DNA from: an uncultured Bacilli bacterium
Lineage (GTDB): Bacteria > Bacillota_I > Bacilli_A > RF39 > UBA660
Length of the DNA: 22,491 nt
Direction: 5' to 3'
NCBI GenBank assembly: GCA_934091015.1
Contig: CAKOKM010000022.1
Location: 1 to 22,491 of the forward strand
Both the position numbers and the translations under genes were made by a program. Below, piece after piece: positions 15,015-21,769 of the stretch. Position 1 is the first letter of the stretch, and the number at the start of each line of letters is the position of its first letter. The notes beneath the pieces were generated by a model. The model saw nothing but the letters and a program-made list of their open reading frames with translations. It was not told where the DNA came from and ran no database searches.

Positions 15015-15627
15015 AGAACCAATAATAAAATCATTAAATCCTCAAAATATATATTCCACACTAGAAACAAACGAATTTACCAATAACTTATATATTTACA
15101 ATAATGAAGAAAATATTAAAATAAAAGATGTTGAAATAAATAGTTGTCATTTTAAAAACTATGATTTTAATAAAGTAAAATTAGAAAATGTCGAAATTTA
15201 TGACTGTATTTTTGAAAACTGTAATTTAGCCAATCTTAATTTTGATTATAAATTAATTCATCGTACTATTTTTAAAAATTGTACTTTAATTGGAACATCA
15301 TTTATTGATTCAAGTTTAAAAGATATAAAATTTATAGAATCTAATTTACAATATAATAATTTTTCTGGCTCTAAATTATCTAATATCTTATTTGAAAACT
15401 GTAATCTAAATGAAAGTTCACTAATTGAAACTACATTAAAAAATATCGAATTTAACAAATGTACTTTAAATAAATCTGAAATATTTAATACTAGTTTAAA
15501 GGATATTGACCTATCATCTTGTGATATCCATTCAATTATAATTGATAATAATTCCATAAAAGGTTTGATAATTGATCCATCTCAAGCAATTGATTTAATA
15601 AATATGTTAGAAGTAAAACTAAAATAA
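15004..15627 (+). CDS. Pentapeptide-repeat protein
   Basis: The 207-residue protein is made largely of pentapeptide repeats from about residue 35 to 185, with the A(N/D)LXX-type pattern in loose form, e.g. CNLANLNF, CTLIGTSFIDSSLKDIKF, SGSKLSNILF, CNLNESSLIETTLKNIEF. These fold as a right-handed four-sided beta-helix. The C-terminal IKGLIIDPSQAIDLINML resembles the tail of YjbI/MfpA/Qnr-like members, some of which protect DNA gyrase, but this cannot be assumed here. ATG 15004 is three bases after AGAGGA. The gene overlaps the HD gene by 11 bases and is the last of the cluster. Confidence 0.85.
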   Translation: MKIKEPIIKSLNPQNIYSTLETNEFTNNLYIYNNEENIKIKDVEINSCHFKNYDFNKVKLENVEIYDCIFENCNLANLNFDYKLIHRTIFKNCTLIGTSFIDSSLKDIKFIESNLQYNNFSGSKLSNILFENCNLNESSLIETTLKNIEFNKCTLNKSEIFNTSLKDIDLSSCDIHSIIIDNNSIKGLIIDPSQAIDLINMLEVKLK

Positions 15628-15655
15628 AATTTAAAAATCATTTTCCCAAAATTTG

Positions 15656-15706
15656 CCGTCAAGTGTCCGTAGCTTTGTATATAACAAACCTATGTTCGCT
15701 TGACGG
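15656..15706. repeat. 51-nt imperfect palindrome overlapping a promoter
   Basis: CCGTCAAGTG (15656-15665) pairs with CGCTTGACGG (15697-15706), one pair being G-U; inside it CGTAG pairs with CTATG and TTTGT with ACAAA around a loop of ATATA. The internal loops are symmetrical (2x2 and 1x1), giving 20 pairs in all. It is much richer in G+C than its surroundings. The 3' arm includes the -35 TTGACG of the next gene. As RNA it could end the upstream operon, although G rather than T follows. It could also be a protein-binding or recombination site. Confidence 0.65.
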
Positions 15707-15727
15707 GGGGGTAAACCGAGATATAAT
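15700..15727 (+). promoter_or_regulatory. Promoter with a seven-G run in the spacer (possible phase switch)
   Basis: TTGACG (15700-15705), 16-base spacer, TATAAT (15722-15727). Seven consecutive G (15705-15711) lie at the start of the spacer. Slippage by one G changes the spacing between 15, 16, 17 and so on; 17 is optimal. Homopolymer G or C runs in this place switch surface genes on and off in other bacteria. The ribosome site AAGGAG (15741-15746) is 14 bases from the ATG, unusually far, with six T between. Confidence 0.7.
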
Positions 15728-15760
15728 TTCACTATAGGATAAGGAGTGAAATTATTTTTT

Positions 15761-17317
15761 ATGGAAAGAAAACAAAAAGAACAAATAATAATTGTAGTAA
15801 CAATTATAGCACTGGTGCTTATGTTTATAGGTATTAGTTATGCATACTTTACAGCAGTTAATAATGAAAGATCAGGATCAAGCATTGTAGCAGTAGGTGG
15901 TAAAATGTTAATTAATTATGATGATGGAACTGATGATATAAAACCAGTAACAAATATTAAACCAAGTAATGCAATATTGGTAGATAAAACATTTACCTTA
16001 ACTGGAACAAATACAACCAAAGATTTAACAATGTCATATAAAGTAGGACTAAAATATACCTCAACATTTAGTGATGGAATGATGCATTATTATATAAAAG
16101 AAGTAAATAGGGAAGAAGGTTCAAGTGTAACAGCAGATTATGTAATAACTCCAGAAGAAGGAAAAACAGAAAATGACTATATAAATCAAACAGTACCAGG
16201 AAATGCTAGCAAAACAGGATATGTTCATGGAACTTTAAAAAATGGAAATAAATATACTGAAATGGTAACTGGAGAGTTTCCAGCGAGTACAAATGATCAA
16301 ACTATAACGTTTAATTTAATACTACAATTTCCTGATAATAATGAAAATCAAGACTCAGAAAAAGGAAAAACATTTAATGGTAAAGTAGTAATAAATTATG
16401 AGCCAAAATATATTTCAACTTATTTAACAAAATTAGATAAAACGAAAAATGGCTTAGAAGAAGATAAAACAACAGATCAAAACTTAAGGTATGTAGGAGC
16501 ATCACCAAGGAACTATCTAAAATTTAATGGTGATGAAACATGGAGAATAATCGGAGTATTTAATAATATAACAACCATAGATAAAGAAGGAAAAGAAAAG
16601 AAGGAATCACTTGTAAAAATAGTAAGAAATGATTCCCTAGGAGATTATTCATGGGATAGTTCAGGATCAGATAAAAATAATGGCAACGGAATAAATGAAT
16701 GGAGTCAAGCAGATTTAATGACCGAATTAAATACTGATTATATAAATCCAAATCCAACAAGTGAAACAACAGAATGGTTTAATGGCTATAATAATTCAAA
16801 AAATGGATCATACGATTATAGTAAAAATATTAAAAATATAAAAAGTGGTTCAATAGATAAAGTAGCAAAAGTAAGATGGAACTTAGGCGGTTATAATACT
16901 CCTGCAGTTTCTGCATTAAATATATACAATGCAGAAAGAGGAACAGCACATATAAGTAATCCATCAGATGGAACAACAAGAAACAACACATGGGATGGAA
17001 AAATAGCATTAATATACCCAAGTGACTATGGATATGCATCAATAAATAAAGCATGTAGAGATAATATGAGTTCATCAATAAACAATGTATATAATTGTAA
17101 AAATGAAAACTGGTTGTTTAATAGTGCAAATCAATGGACTTTGTCCCCTCTTTCTGACAATGCGTCTAGTGTGTTCCTTGTCGCTTCGGTTGGGATTGTC
17201 TACGGCAGCTTTGCTAGCTTCAATGGTGGTGTGCGTCCGGCCCTTTTCTTAAAATCTGATGTCGTGATAACTGGAGGAACAGGCGAAAGTGTAGAAAATG
17301 CATATACACTTGAGTGA
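15761..17317 (+). CDS. SipW-type secreted surface protein with C-type-lectin/FGE-like variable C-terminus
   Basis: The 518-residue protein starts with a basic head and a long hydrophobic signal (residues about 9-25) ending in ISYAYFTA, the form seen in TasA/CalY proteins cleaved by SipW. Residues about 45-215 look like a beta-sandwich domain. From about 255 (ETWRIIGVF) to the end is a domain I relate to the CLec/FGE-like or DUF6273-type folds, with the landmarks IVRNDSLGDYSWDS, NEWSQADLMTELN, SDYGYAS and the closing WTLSP ... GVRPALFLKSDV. This last segment (residues 462-496) has a base composition utterly unlike the rest of the gene (see 17144-17248). I choose ATG 15761; the upstream GTG at 15746 lies in the ribosome site. 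It has its own G-run promoter and terminator. Likely a variable adhesin or ligand-binding surface protein. Confidence 0.8.
   Translation: MERKQKEQIIIVVTIIALVLMFIGISYAYFTAVNNERSGSSIVAVGGKMLINYDDGTDDIKPVTNIKPSNAILVDKTFTLTGTNTTKDLTMSYKVGLKYTSTFSDGMMHYYIKEVNREEGSSVTADYVITPEEGKTENDYINQTVPGNASKTGYVHGTLKNGNKYTEMVTGEFPASTNDQTITFNLILQFPDNNENQDSEKGKTFNGKVVINYEPKYISTYLTKLDKTKNGLEEDKTTDQNLRYVGASPRNYLKFNGDETWRIIGVFNNITTIDKEGKEKKESLVKIVRNDSLGDYSWDSSGSDKNNGNGINEWSQADLMTELNTDYINPNPTSETTEWFNGYNNSKNGSYDYSKNIKNIKSGSIDKVAKVRWNLGGYNTPAVSALNIYNAERGTAHISNPSDGTTRNNTWDGKIALIYPSDYGYASINKACRDNMSSSINNVYNCKNENWLFNSANQWTLSPLSDNASSVFLVASVGIVYGSFASFNGGVRPALFLKSDVVITGGTGESVENAYTLE
17144..17248 (+). other. Adenine-depleted segment: candidate DGR variable region
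   Basis: These 35 codons contain 10 A, 39 T, 28 G and 28 C; no codon ends in A and only six end in G, whereas the rest of the gene strongly prefers A-ending codons. They cover the surface-loop part of the C-terminal domain just before GVRPALF. Loss of adenine on the coding strand is the expected mark of mutagenic retrohoming, in which A in a template repeat is replaced by any base. Gene conversion from a foreign cassette is the main alternative. No template repeat or reverse transcriptase gene is in the window. Confidence 0.5.
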
Positions 17318-17343
17318 TATATAGCGAAGCGTGAGGGGGCGTA

Positions 17344-17361
17344 GGCAGGTAGGGACCTGCC
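17344..17361. repeat. GC-rich hairpin with a 4-nt loop after the variable gene
   Basis: GGCAGGT (17344-17350), loop AGGG, ACCTGCC (17355-17361): a perfect 7-bp stem. It lies 27 bases after the stop, in a G-rich stretch (17324-17366) unlike the rest of the window. No T-run follows directly, and a separate ordinary terminator comes next. A short GC stem with a 4-nt loop just beyond the variable region is also a known DGR element. Confidence 0.6.
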
Positions 17362-17371
17362 ACGAGTTAAG

Positions 17372-17405
17372 AAAAATAAAGTTAATATTGACTTTATTTT
17401 TTATT
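17372..17405 (+). terminator. Intrinsic terminator of the surface-protein gene
   Basis: AAAAATAAAGT (17372-17382) pairs with ACTTTATTTTT (17391-17401) across an 8-nt loop, followed by more T. The 3' arm includes the last bases of the -35 of the next promoter. Confidence 0.75.
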
Positions 17406-17416
17406 ATACATATAAT
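17388..17416 (+). promoter_or_regulatory. Promoter of the metal-efflux operon
   Basis: TTGACT (17388-17393), 17 bases, TATAAT (17411-17416). Near-consensus; the start site should fall at about 17423, inside the operator. Confidence 0.8.
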
Positions 17417-17419
17417 GAA

Positions 17420-17441
17420 TATATGAGCAAACGTTCATATA
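17420..17441. promoter_or_regulatory. ArsR/SmtB-type operator
   Basis: TATATGA (17420-17426) and TCATATA (17435-17441), inverted and 8 bases apart, matching the ATATGA-n8-TCATAT form of CzrA/CadC/SmtB sites. It overlaps the transcription start, so bound repressor would block initiation. The ribosome site AAGGAGG follows at 17441-17447. Confidence 0.75.
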
Positions 17442-17453
17442 AGGAGGAAATTT

Positions 17454-17741
17454 ATGTTAAATGATGATCAAGTAATCGATTTATCAGAGTTATTTAAAAT
17501 ATTTGGTGATTCTACTAGAATCAAAATAATTAATTGTTTATTAGAAAAGGAATTATGCGTAAGCGAAATAGCCGAGTTAACAAATTCTACCCAATCAGCT
17601 ATCTCTCATCAATTAAGGATTCTAAAACAATCCAAATTAGTTAAATATCGTAAAGAAGGGCAAAATACCATATATAGTTTAGCCGATGACCATGTAGAAA
17701 AAATATTTAGAGTGGGAGTTGAACATATTGATGAAATATAA
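17454..17741 (+). CDS. ArsR/SmtB-family metal-sensing repressor (CzrA/CadC-like)
   Basis: The 95-residue winged-helix repressor has the family's recognition helix (STQSAISHQLRILKQSKLV, residues 45-63) and wing (YRKEGQNTIYSL). The alpha-5 zinc site is exact: D78-x-H80-x10-H91-x2-E94, the DxHx10Hx2(E/H) signature of Zn/Co sensors such as CzrA and SmtB. ELCVSE (33-38) lines up with the alpha-3 ELCVCD site of CadC, but has one cysteine (Cys35) instead of two, so the alpha-5 site is probably the working sensor. Metal binding would release the operator just upstream. It is autoregulated and co-transcribed with the ATPase gene, which starts 11 bases before this gene's end. Confidence 0.92.
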   Translation: MLNDDQVIDLSELFKIFGDSTRIKIINCLLEKELCVSEIAELTNSTQSAISHQLRILKQSKLVKYRKEGQNTIYSLADDHVEKIFRVGVEHIDEI

Positions 17742-19782
17742 ATATAAAATTGAAAACCTTGACTGCGCAAACTGTGCTAAAGAAATAGAAAATCACTTAA
17801 ACAAAGATTCAAACTTAAAAAATGTATCTTGTAACTTTAGTAAATCAACATTAATTTTAGAAACAACGTTAACTAAAAATATCAAAAAATATGTTAGTAA
17901 AAAATCAAAAGAAGTTGAACCCGATATAACCATTTTAGAACTAAATGAAAATATTGATGCTAAAAATAAAATGAAGAAAGATATAATAATTTTAGTTGTT
18001 GGTTTATTCTTAATCTTACTATCTCATTTATTTAATCAAAATAAAATAATAAATGAAATATTAAGTATTTTTGCTTTAATAGTTCTACTATCTAAAGCAA
18101 CCATAAAAGCAATAAAGATGCTTATCAAATCACATACTATAAATGAAAATATGTTAATAAGTATTTCTTGTGTAGGAGCTTTTCTAATTGGTAAAGAAAT
18201 AGAAGGATTAATGGTTATCTTCCTATATCAAATAGGTAAGATATTAGAGAGTCTTGCCCTTAATAATTCACGTAAAAGCATATCAAATTTAATGGATATT
18301 AAGCCAGATTACGCCTGTGTTTTAAGAAATAATGAACAAGTTATAGTAAATCCTGAAGATGTTAAAATAGGTGAAACAATTATTGTTAAAAAAGGTGAAA
18401 AAATTCCATTAGATGGAATAATTATTAAAGGCGATTCTAAATTAAATAACAGTTCCCTAACTGGAGAATCTAAATTAGTAAGTGTTAAAGAACAAGACGA
18501 AGTATTATCTGGAACTATTAACATTGGAAACATCTTAGAAATAAAAGTAACAAAAGATTATGAAAATTCAACAGTTGCTCAAATCCTAGAACTTGTTGAA
18601 AATGCAAGTGATAAAAAAGCAAAAACTGAAAACTTTGTATCTCACGCTGCTAAAATATATACACCAGTTGTCTTAATACTTTCAATTATTGTATTTATAA
18701 CCTATCCAATCTTCTTTGATTTCACAATAAAAGAAGCCTTAAACATTGCCTTAACTTATCTAGTTATTTCTTGCCCATGTGCTATTGCTATTTCCGTACC
18801 TCTATCATATTTTTCAGGTATTGGAGTTTCATCTGAAAATGGAATCCTTATTAAAGGAAGCGACTACCTAGATAACTTACGTAAATTAAATACTATTATC
18901 TTTGATAAAACCGGCACTATTACAACCGGTAACTTCGAAGATTTAAATCTAATTATTTTAGATAATGAATATTCAAAAAACGATATAATAAATTACTATA
19001 TAAAAGGAGAATCTTTAAGCAATCATCCTATTGGTAAATCAATAGTAAAATATTATGCTAAAAAAACTGATACCAAAGACGTTAAAAACTTTAAAGAAAT
19101 TTCCGGAAAAGGTATTTCTTATGAAATAGATTCAACTAAAGTTAAAATTGGTAGTGCTGAATTTGCTAAATCAAAACAACTAGAAAAAGGAATATTCCTA
19201 AAAGTAGATAATAAAATTATTGCCAAAATAGAACTTAAAGATAAAATAAAATCTAATTCTAAAAAAGTAATTTCTGAGTTAAAAAAACTTAATATCAAAA
19301 CTATGATATTTACCGGAGATAAAAAAGAAATAGCCGAAGAAATAGCAGAAAAAGTAAACATTGATGAAGTTAAATATGAATTATTACCAAATCAAAAATA
19401 TAATGAACTAATAAAAGAAATGGCAAAAGATAATAATTTAGTCGGATTTGTTGGTGATGGAATTAATGACGCACCCTCAATTGTTGCATCAAATATTGGT
19501 TTTTCTATGGGTAATATTGGAAGCAGTTCGGCTATTGAAGCATCAGATGTCGTTATAATTGATGATGATCTTGATAAAATAAGAAAGGCTATCGATATTT
19601 CTAAATATACAGCTAAAATAATTAAAGAAAATTTAATATTTTCAATTAGTACTAAAATAATCATTTTAATCTTAACAAGTATGAATCAAGCCACTATGGC
19701 AGCAGCCGTATTTGCCGATACAGGTGTAACTGTTTTAACCATTTTAAATACAACCAGAATCCTTAAACATAAAATCAAATAA
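17731..19782 (+). CDS. cadA: Zinc/cadmium/lead-exporting P1B-type ATPase
   Basis: The 683-residue protein pumps divalent soft metals out of the cell using ATP. Domains in order: one heavy-metal-associated domain with the LDCANC metal pair (Cys12, Cys15); transmembrane helices; actuator loop with TGE (244-246); CPC in TM6 (Cys348, Cys350); phosphorylation site DKTGT (392-396); HP of the nucleotide domain (432-433); hinge GDGINDAP (575-582); and the TM8 segment FADTGVTVLTILNTTRIL with Asp663. The CPC plus TM8 Asp pair is typical of the P1B-2 (ZntA/CadA) group rather than copper pumps. ATG 17731 is used, with GGGAG 12 bases upstream; it overlaps the repressor gene by 11 bases. Zn versus Cd preference cannot be told from sequence. 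Confidence 0.93.
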   Translation: MKYKYKIENLDCANCAKEIENHLNKDSNLKNVSCNFSKSTLILETTLTKNIKKYVSKKSKEVEPDITILELNENIDAKNKMKKDIIILVVGLFLILLSHLFNQNKIINEILSIFALIVLLSKATIKAIKMLIKSHTINENMLISISCVGAFLIGKEIEGLMVIFLYQIGKILESLALNNSRKSISNLMDIKPDYACVLRNNEQVIVNPEDVKIGETIIVKKGEKIPLDGIIIKGDSKLNNSSLTGESKLVSVKEQDEVLSGTINIGNILEIKVTKDYENSTVAQILELVENASDKKAKTENFVSHAAKIYTPVVLILSIIVFITYPIFFDFTIKEALNIALTYLVISCPCAIAISVPLSYFSGIGVSSENGILIKGSDYLDNLRKLNTIIFDKTGTITTGNFEDLNLIILDNEYSKNDIINYYIKGESLSNHPIGKSIVKYYAKKTDTKDVKNFKEISGKGISYEIDSTKVKIGSAEFAKSKQLEKGIFLKVDNKIIAKIELKDKIKSNSKKVISELKKLNIKTMIFTGDKKEIAEEIAEKVNIDEVKYELLPNQKYNELIKEMAKDNNLVGFVGDGINDAPSIVASNIGFSMGNIGSSSAIEASDVVIIDDDLDKIRKAIDISKYTAKIIKENLIFSISTKIIILILTSMNQATMAAAVFADTGVTVLTILNTTRILKHKIK

Positions 19783-19929
19783 ATTTCATACAATTTTCTC
19801 ATCATTTTCACATTAATTAGATATCATTTAATTGTCGAAAGGAGAGGTGATAAAATATATTAAAAAAATAAAAATCACATCTAAGAAGTAAATAATTAAA
19901 AGATATAAATAAATGAAAGAAGGAAATTA

Positions 19930-20169
19930 ATGAATATAAAAATAGTTGGAACTAATTCTAGTAATAAAATAAAATTAATTAAAAATGTAAAAAAATCATT
20001 AAGTACTCTCAAACTTGATTTCACCCCTACAATTTTAAATGTAATAACTGATAAAAACTACAACGTAAAAAATCCTCCCTTACTCGTTATTAATGATAAT
20101 GTAATTAGCGAAGGAAAAGTTCTAACTGAAAGAGAAATATCAAAATATATAAAAGAATACGCAATTTAA
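19930..20169 (+). CDS. Small thioredoxin-fold protein lacking the active-site cysteines
   Basis: The 79-residue protein matches the short redox-active disulfide/Thioredoxin_3 family in layout: MNIKIVGT strand, helix KLIKNVKKSLSTL, a cis-proline strand NPPLLVINDNVISEGKVLTEREISKYIK. In the family the loop after GT holds CxxC; here it is GTNSSNKIK and the protein contains no cysteine at all. It therefore cannot be a redox enzyme of the normal kind. Family members commonly sit beside ArsR regulators and metal or permease genes, and this one follows the metal-efflux ATPase by 147 bases, with its own AAGGA site. That gap has a strong orphan ribosome-like sequence (19839-19852) but no clear gene. 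Confidence 0.75.
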   Translation: MNIKIVGTNSSNKIKLIKNVKKSLSTLKLDFTPTILNVITDKNYNVKNPPLLVINDNVISEGKVLTEREISKYIKEYAI

Positions 20170-20194
20170 TTAACCGAAAAAATAGCCAAACTAT

Positions 20195-20233
20195 AAAACA
20201 AATAGGTTTAACTCCGAACTTATTTGTTTTTTT
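20195..20233 (+). terminator. Intrinsic terminator after the thioredoxin-fold gene
   Basis: AAAACAAATAGGTTT (20195-20209) pairs with GAACTTATTTGTTTT (20216-20230), with two G-U pairs, across loop AACTCC; a run of seven T ends it. Confidence 0.88.
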
Positions 20234-20234
20234 A

Positions 20235-20264
20235 TTGCTTATCAAAAATAAATAATGATAAAAT
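20235..20264 (+). promoter_or_regulatory. Promoter of the lipoprotein genes
   Basis: TTGCTT (20235-20240), 18 bases, TAAAAT (20259-20264) preceded by TGA (extended -10). It lies directly after the previous terminator; ribosome site AAGAAGG at 20278-20284. Confidence 0.55.
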
Positions 20265-20290
20265 AAGTTTGTAATGAAAGAAGGCATATA

Positions 20291-20518
20291 ATGAAAAAAA
20301 TAATATTGTTGATAACTCTAGTTTTATTAACATCTTATGGCAAAAAAGAACCATATTCAAATAAATTTAAAAAAGAATATGAAAATAATAACCACCAAAA
20401 AACAATTGATGGAGCTGAACGCTACTACAAATTATTAAATTACTTTGATGAATTTTTGGAAGAATATACCTTAACAACTTCAAAAGATAAAACATTTAAA
20501 GAATTTTTAAATAATTAA
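20291..20518 (+). CDS. Small exported protein with a lipobox Cys-to-Tyr change
   Basis: The 75-residue protein opens with a typical lipoprotein signal, MKKIILLITLVLLTSYGKK. In every respect this is a lipobox (LTSC-G) except that the invariant Cys is Tyr16 (TAT at 20336-20338; TGT would be Cys). The mature part is short, charged and helical (GAERYYKLLNYFDEFLEEY) and I do not recognise it. As it stands it could not be lipidated, and would be secreted or remain a membrane-anchored peptide. It is followed after 14 bases by a true lipoprotein gene (ribosome site AAGGAGG), so the two are probably one operon. Confidence 0.65.
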   Translation: MKKIILLITLVLLTSYGKKEPYSNKFKKEYENNNHQKTIDGAERYYKLLNYFDEFLEEYTLTTSKDKTFKEFLNN

Positions 20519-20532
20519 TATAAGGAGGTTAA

Positions 20533-21711
20533 ATGAAATATAAAATAATTCTATTAAACTTACTTATTTTATTCCTGTTTGGTTGTTCAAATAAAAAAGT
20601 TGAAACCATAACAACCCCTGATATAAAAATAAATGTAATTAAAAATGATATTGAATATAATGAAAAAATTAATTTATCAGATTTAATCACATTACCCGAT
20701 AATTATAAATATGAAGATTTTAAAATTAATACATTAAGATTAGGAACAAAAGAAATAAAATTTAATTATACTGATGAAGAAGAAAAAAATCACACTTTTA
20801 AATTTGAAATAAATATTAAAGATACAACTAAACCAATGATTCTTCATCGTACTACTTTTACCTATGAAAAAGGATCTGATATTAATTTATTAGATAAAAT
20901 AATTTGTGGTGATAACTACGATGATTATATAACCTGTAACATAAAAGGAGAATACGATACTAATAAAGTTGGTACATATAAACTTTACTTTACTGCTAAA
21001 GATAGTAATGGAAATTTAACTGAAAGCCCTTTTAACTTAGTTATCAAAGATAAAATAGAACCATCTAAGCCTTATACACCTAAAACAATTACTTTATCTG
21101 AATTTAACAATAAATATGTTAAAAATACAACCAATGAACTTGCAATAGACGTTTCAACTTGGCAAGGCGATATTGATTATGATGCCCTAACTGAAAGTGG
21201 TATCAAAAATATTTTAATTCGTATTGGATTTTCTACAACTGATAATCGTATAATAATGGATAATCGTTTCGAACGTAATCTAAAACTTGCTCACGAACAT
21301 GGCTTAAATGTTGGATTATATTTTTATAGCAAAGCTCATGACTTAGAGCAAAGTATTAAAGAAGCCGACTGGATTATTGATAACTTAAATAACGAAAAAT
21401 TAGAACTACCTATATATTTCGACTGGGAATGCTGGGATGATTTTAATTCATTTCACATTAGTTATGTAAAACTTAATCTAATTGCTGAAAGCTTTATGAA
21501 TCGTCTAATCGAAAAAGGGTATTCGTCTGGCCTTTATGGCAGTGCTTCCTACTTAGAAAAAATATGGGATTTAAATGAATACAACATTTGGCTTGCTCAC
21601 TATACTGAAAAAACAGATTATCAAAATAAATACAACATCTGGCAACAAACCGCAAGTGGTATAGTACCCGGTATTGAAGGTAACGTTGATTTAAACATTA
21701 TTAAAAAATAA
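20533..21711 (+). CDS. Lipoprotein muramidase (GH25) with Ig-like N-terminal domains
   Basis: The 392-residue protein carries a lipoprotein signal with Cys18 (LFLFGCSN), two Ig-like beta domains (about 30-100 and 100-175, the second resembling bacterial DUF5011/HYR domains: DTTKPMI, VGTYKLYFTAKDSNGN), a Pro-rich linker, and a GH25 lysozyme domain from about 200. Catalytic residues are visible: D206 in AIDVSTWQG, and D297/E299 in FDWECW. GYSSGLYGSASYL, IWLAHYT and the closing NIWQQTASG complete the family pattern. GH25 enzymes cut the MurNAc-GlcNAc bond of peptidoglycan. Being tethered to the membrane, it probably remodels the cell's own wall rather than attacking others. It follows the small exported protein in the same operon. 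Confidence 0.92.
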   Translation: MKYKIILLNLLILFLFGCSNKKVETITTPDIKINVIKNDIEYNEKINLSDLITLPDNYKYEDFKINTLRLGTKEIKFNYTDEEEKNHTFKFEINIKDTTKPMILHRTTFTYEKGSDINLLDKIICGDNYDDYITCNIKGEYDTNKVGTYKLYFTAKDSNGNLTESPFNLVIKDKIEPSKPYTPKTITLSEFNNKYVKNTTNELAIDVSTWQGDIDYDALTESGIKNILIRIGFSTTDNRIIMDNRFERNLKLAHEHGLNVGLYFYSKAHDLEQSIKEADWIIDNLNNEKLELPIYFDWECWDDFNSFHISYVKLNLIAESFMNRLIEKGYSSGLYGSASYLEKIWDLNEYNIWLAHYTEKTDYQNKYNIWQQTASGIVPGIEGNVDLNIIKK

Positions 21712-21737
21712 TAGTAGAAATAAAAAAATATAAATTA

Positions 21738-21763
21738 TATAATATAAATAACTTGGAGATGAT
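21738..21763 (+). promoter_or_regulatory. Probable -10 and ribosome site of trpS
   Basis: TATAAT (21738-21743) with no good -35, and GGAGATGAT (21755-21763) before ATG 21770. The 58-base gap before the gene is too short for a T-box leader. Confidence 0.4.
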
Positions 21764-21769
21764 AAAAAT

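Noticed and set aside
15656..15706. Integron attC site
   Set aside because: The palindrome lacks the GTTRRRY/RYYYAAC core pair, and there is no integrase or cassette array nearby.
15656..15706. Invertible promoter flanked by inverted repeats
   Set aside because: The arms enclose only 31-35 bases and the promoter's -35 lies in one arm, so inversion could not turn the promoter around.
16560..17078. Open frames on the minus strand inside the surface-protein gene
   Set aside because: Leu/Tyr-rich shadows of the real gene, without ribosome sites.
17315..17317. Mycoplasma-type code with TGA as Trp
   Set aside because: All Trp codons in the intact genes are TGG, and TGA here ends the surface-protein gene at the expected end of the domain.
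19839..19885. Small cationic peptide after a strong ribosome-like sequence in the gap before 19930
   Set aside because: AAAGGAGAGGTGAT is impressive but no ATG, GTG or TTG lies at a proper distance; the only open frame (14 codons from the overlapping GTG) is too short to support.
21712..21769. T-box leader before trpS
   Set aside because: Only 58 bases lie between the genes, and no stem or T-box sequence is visible.
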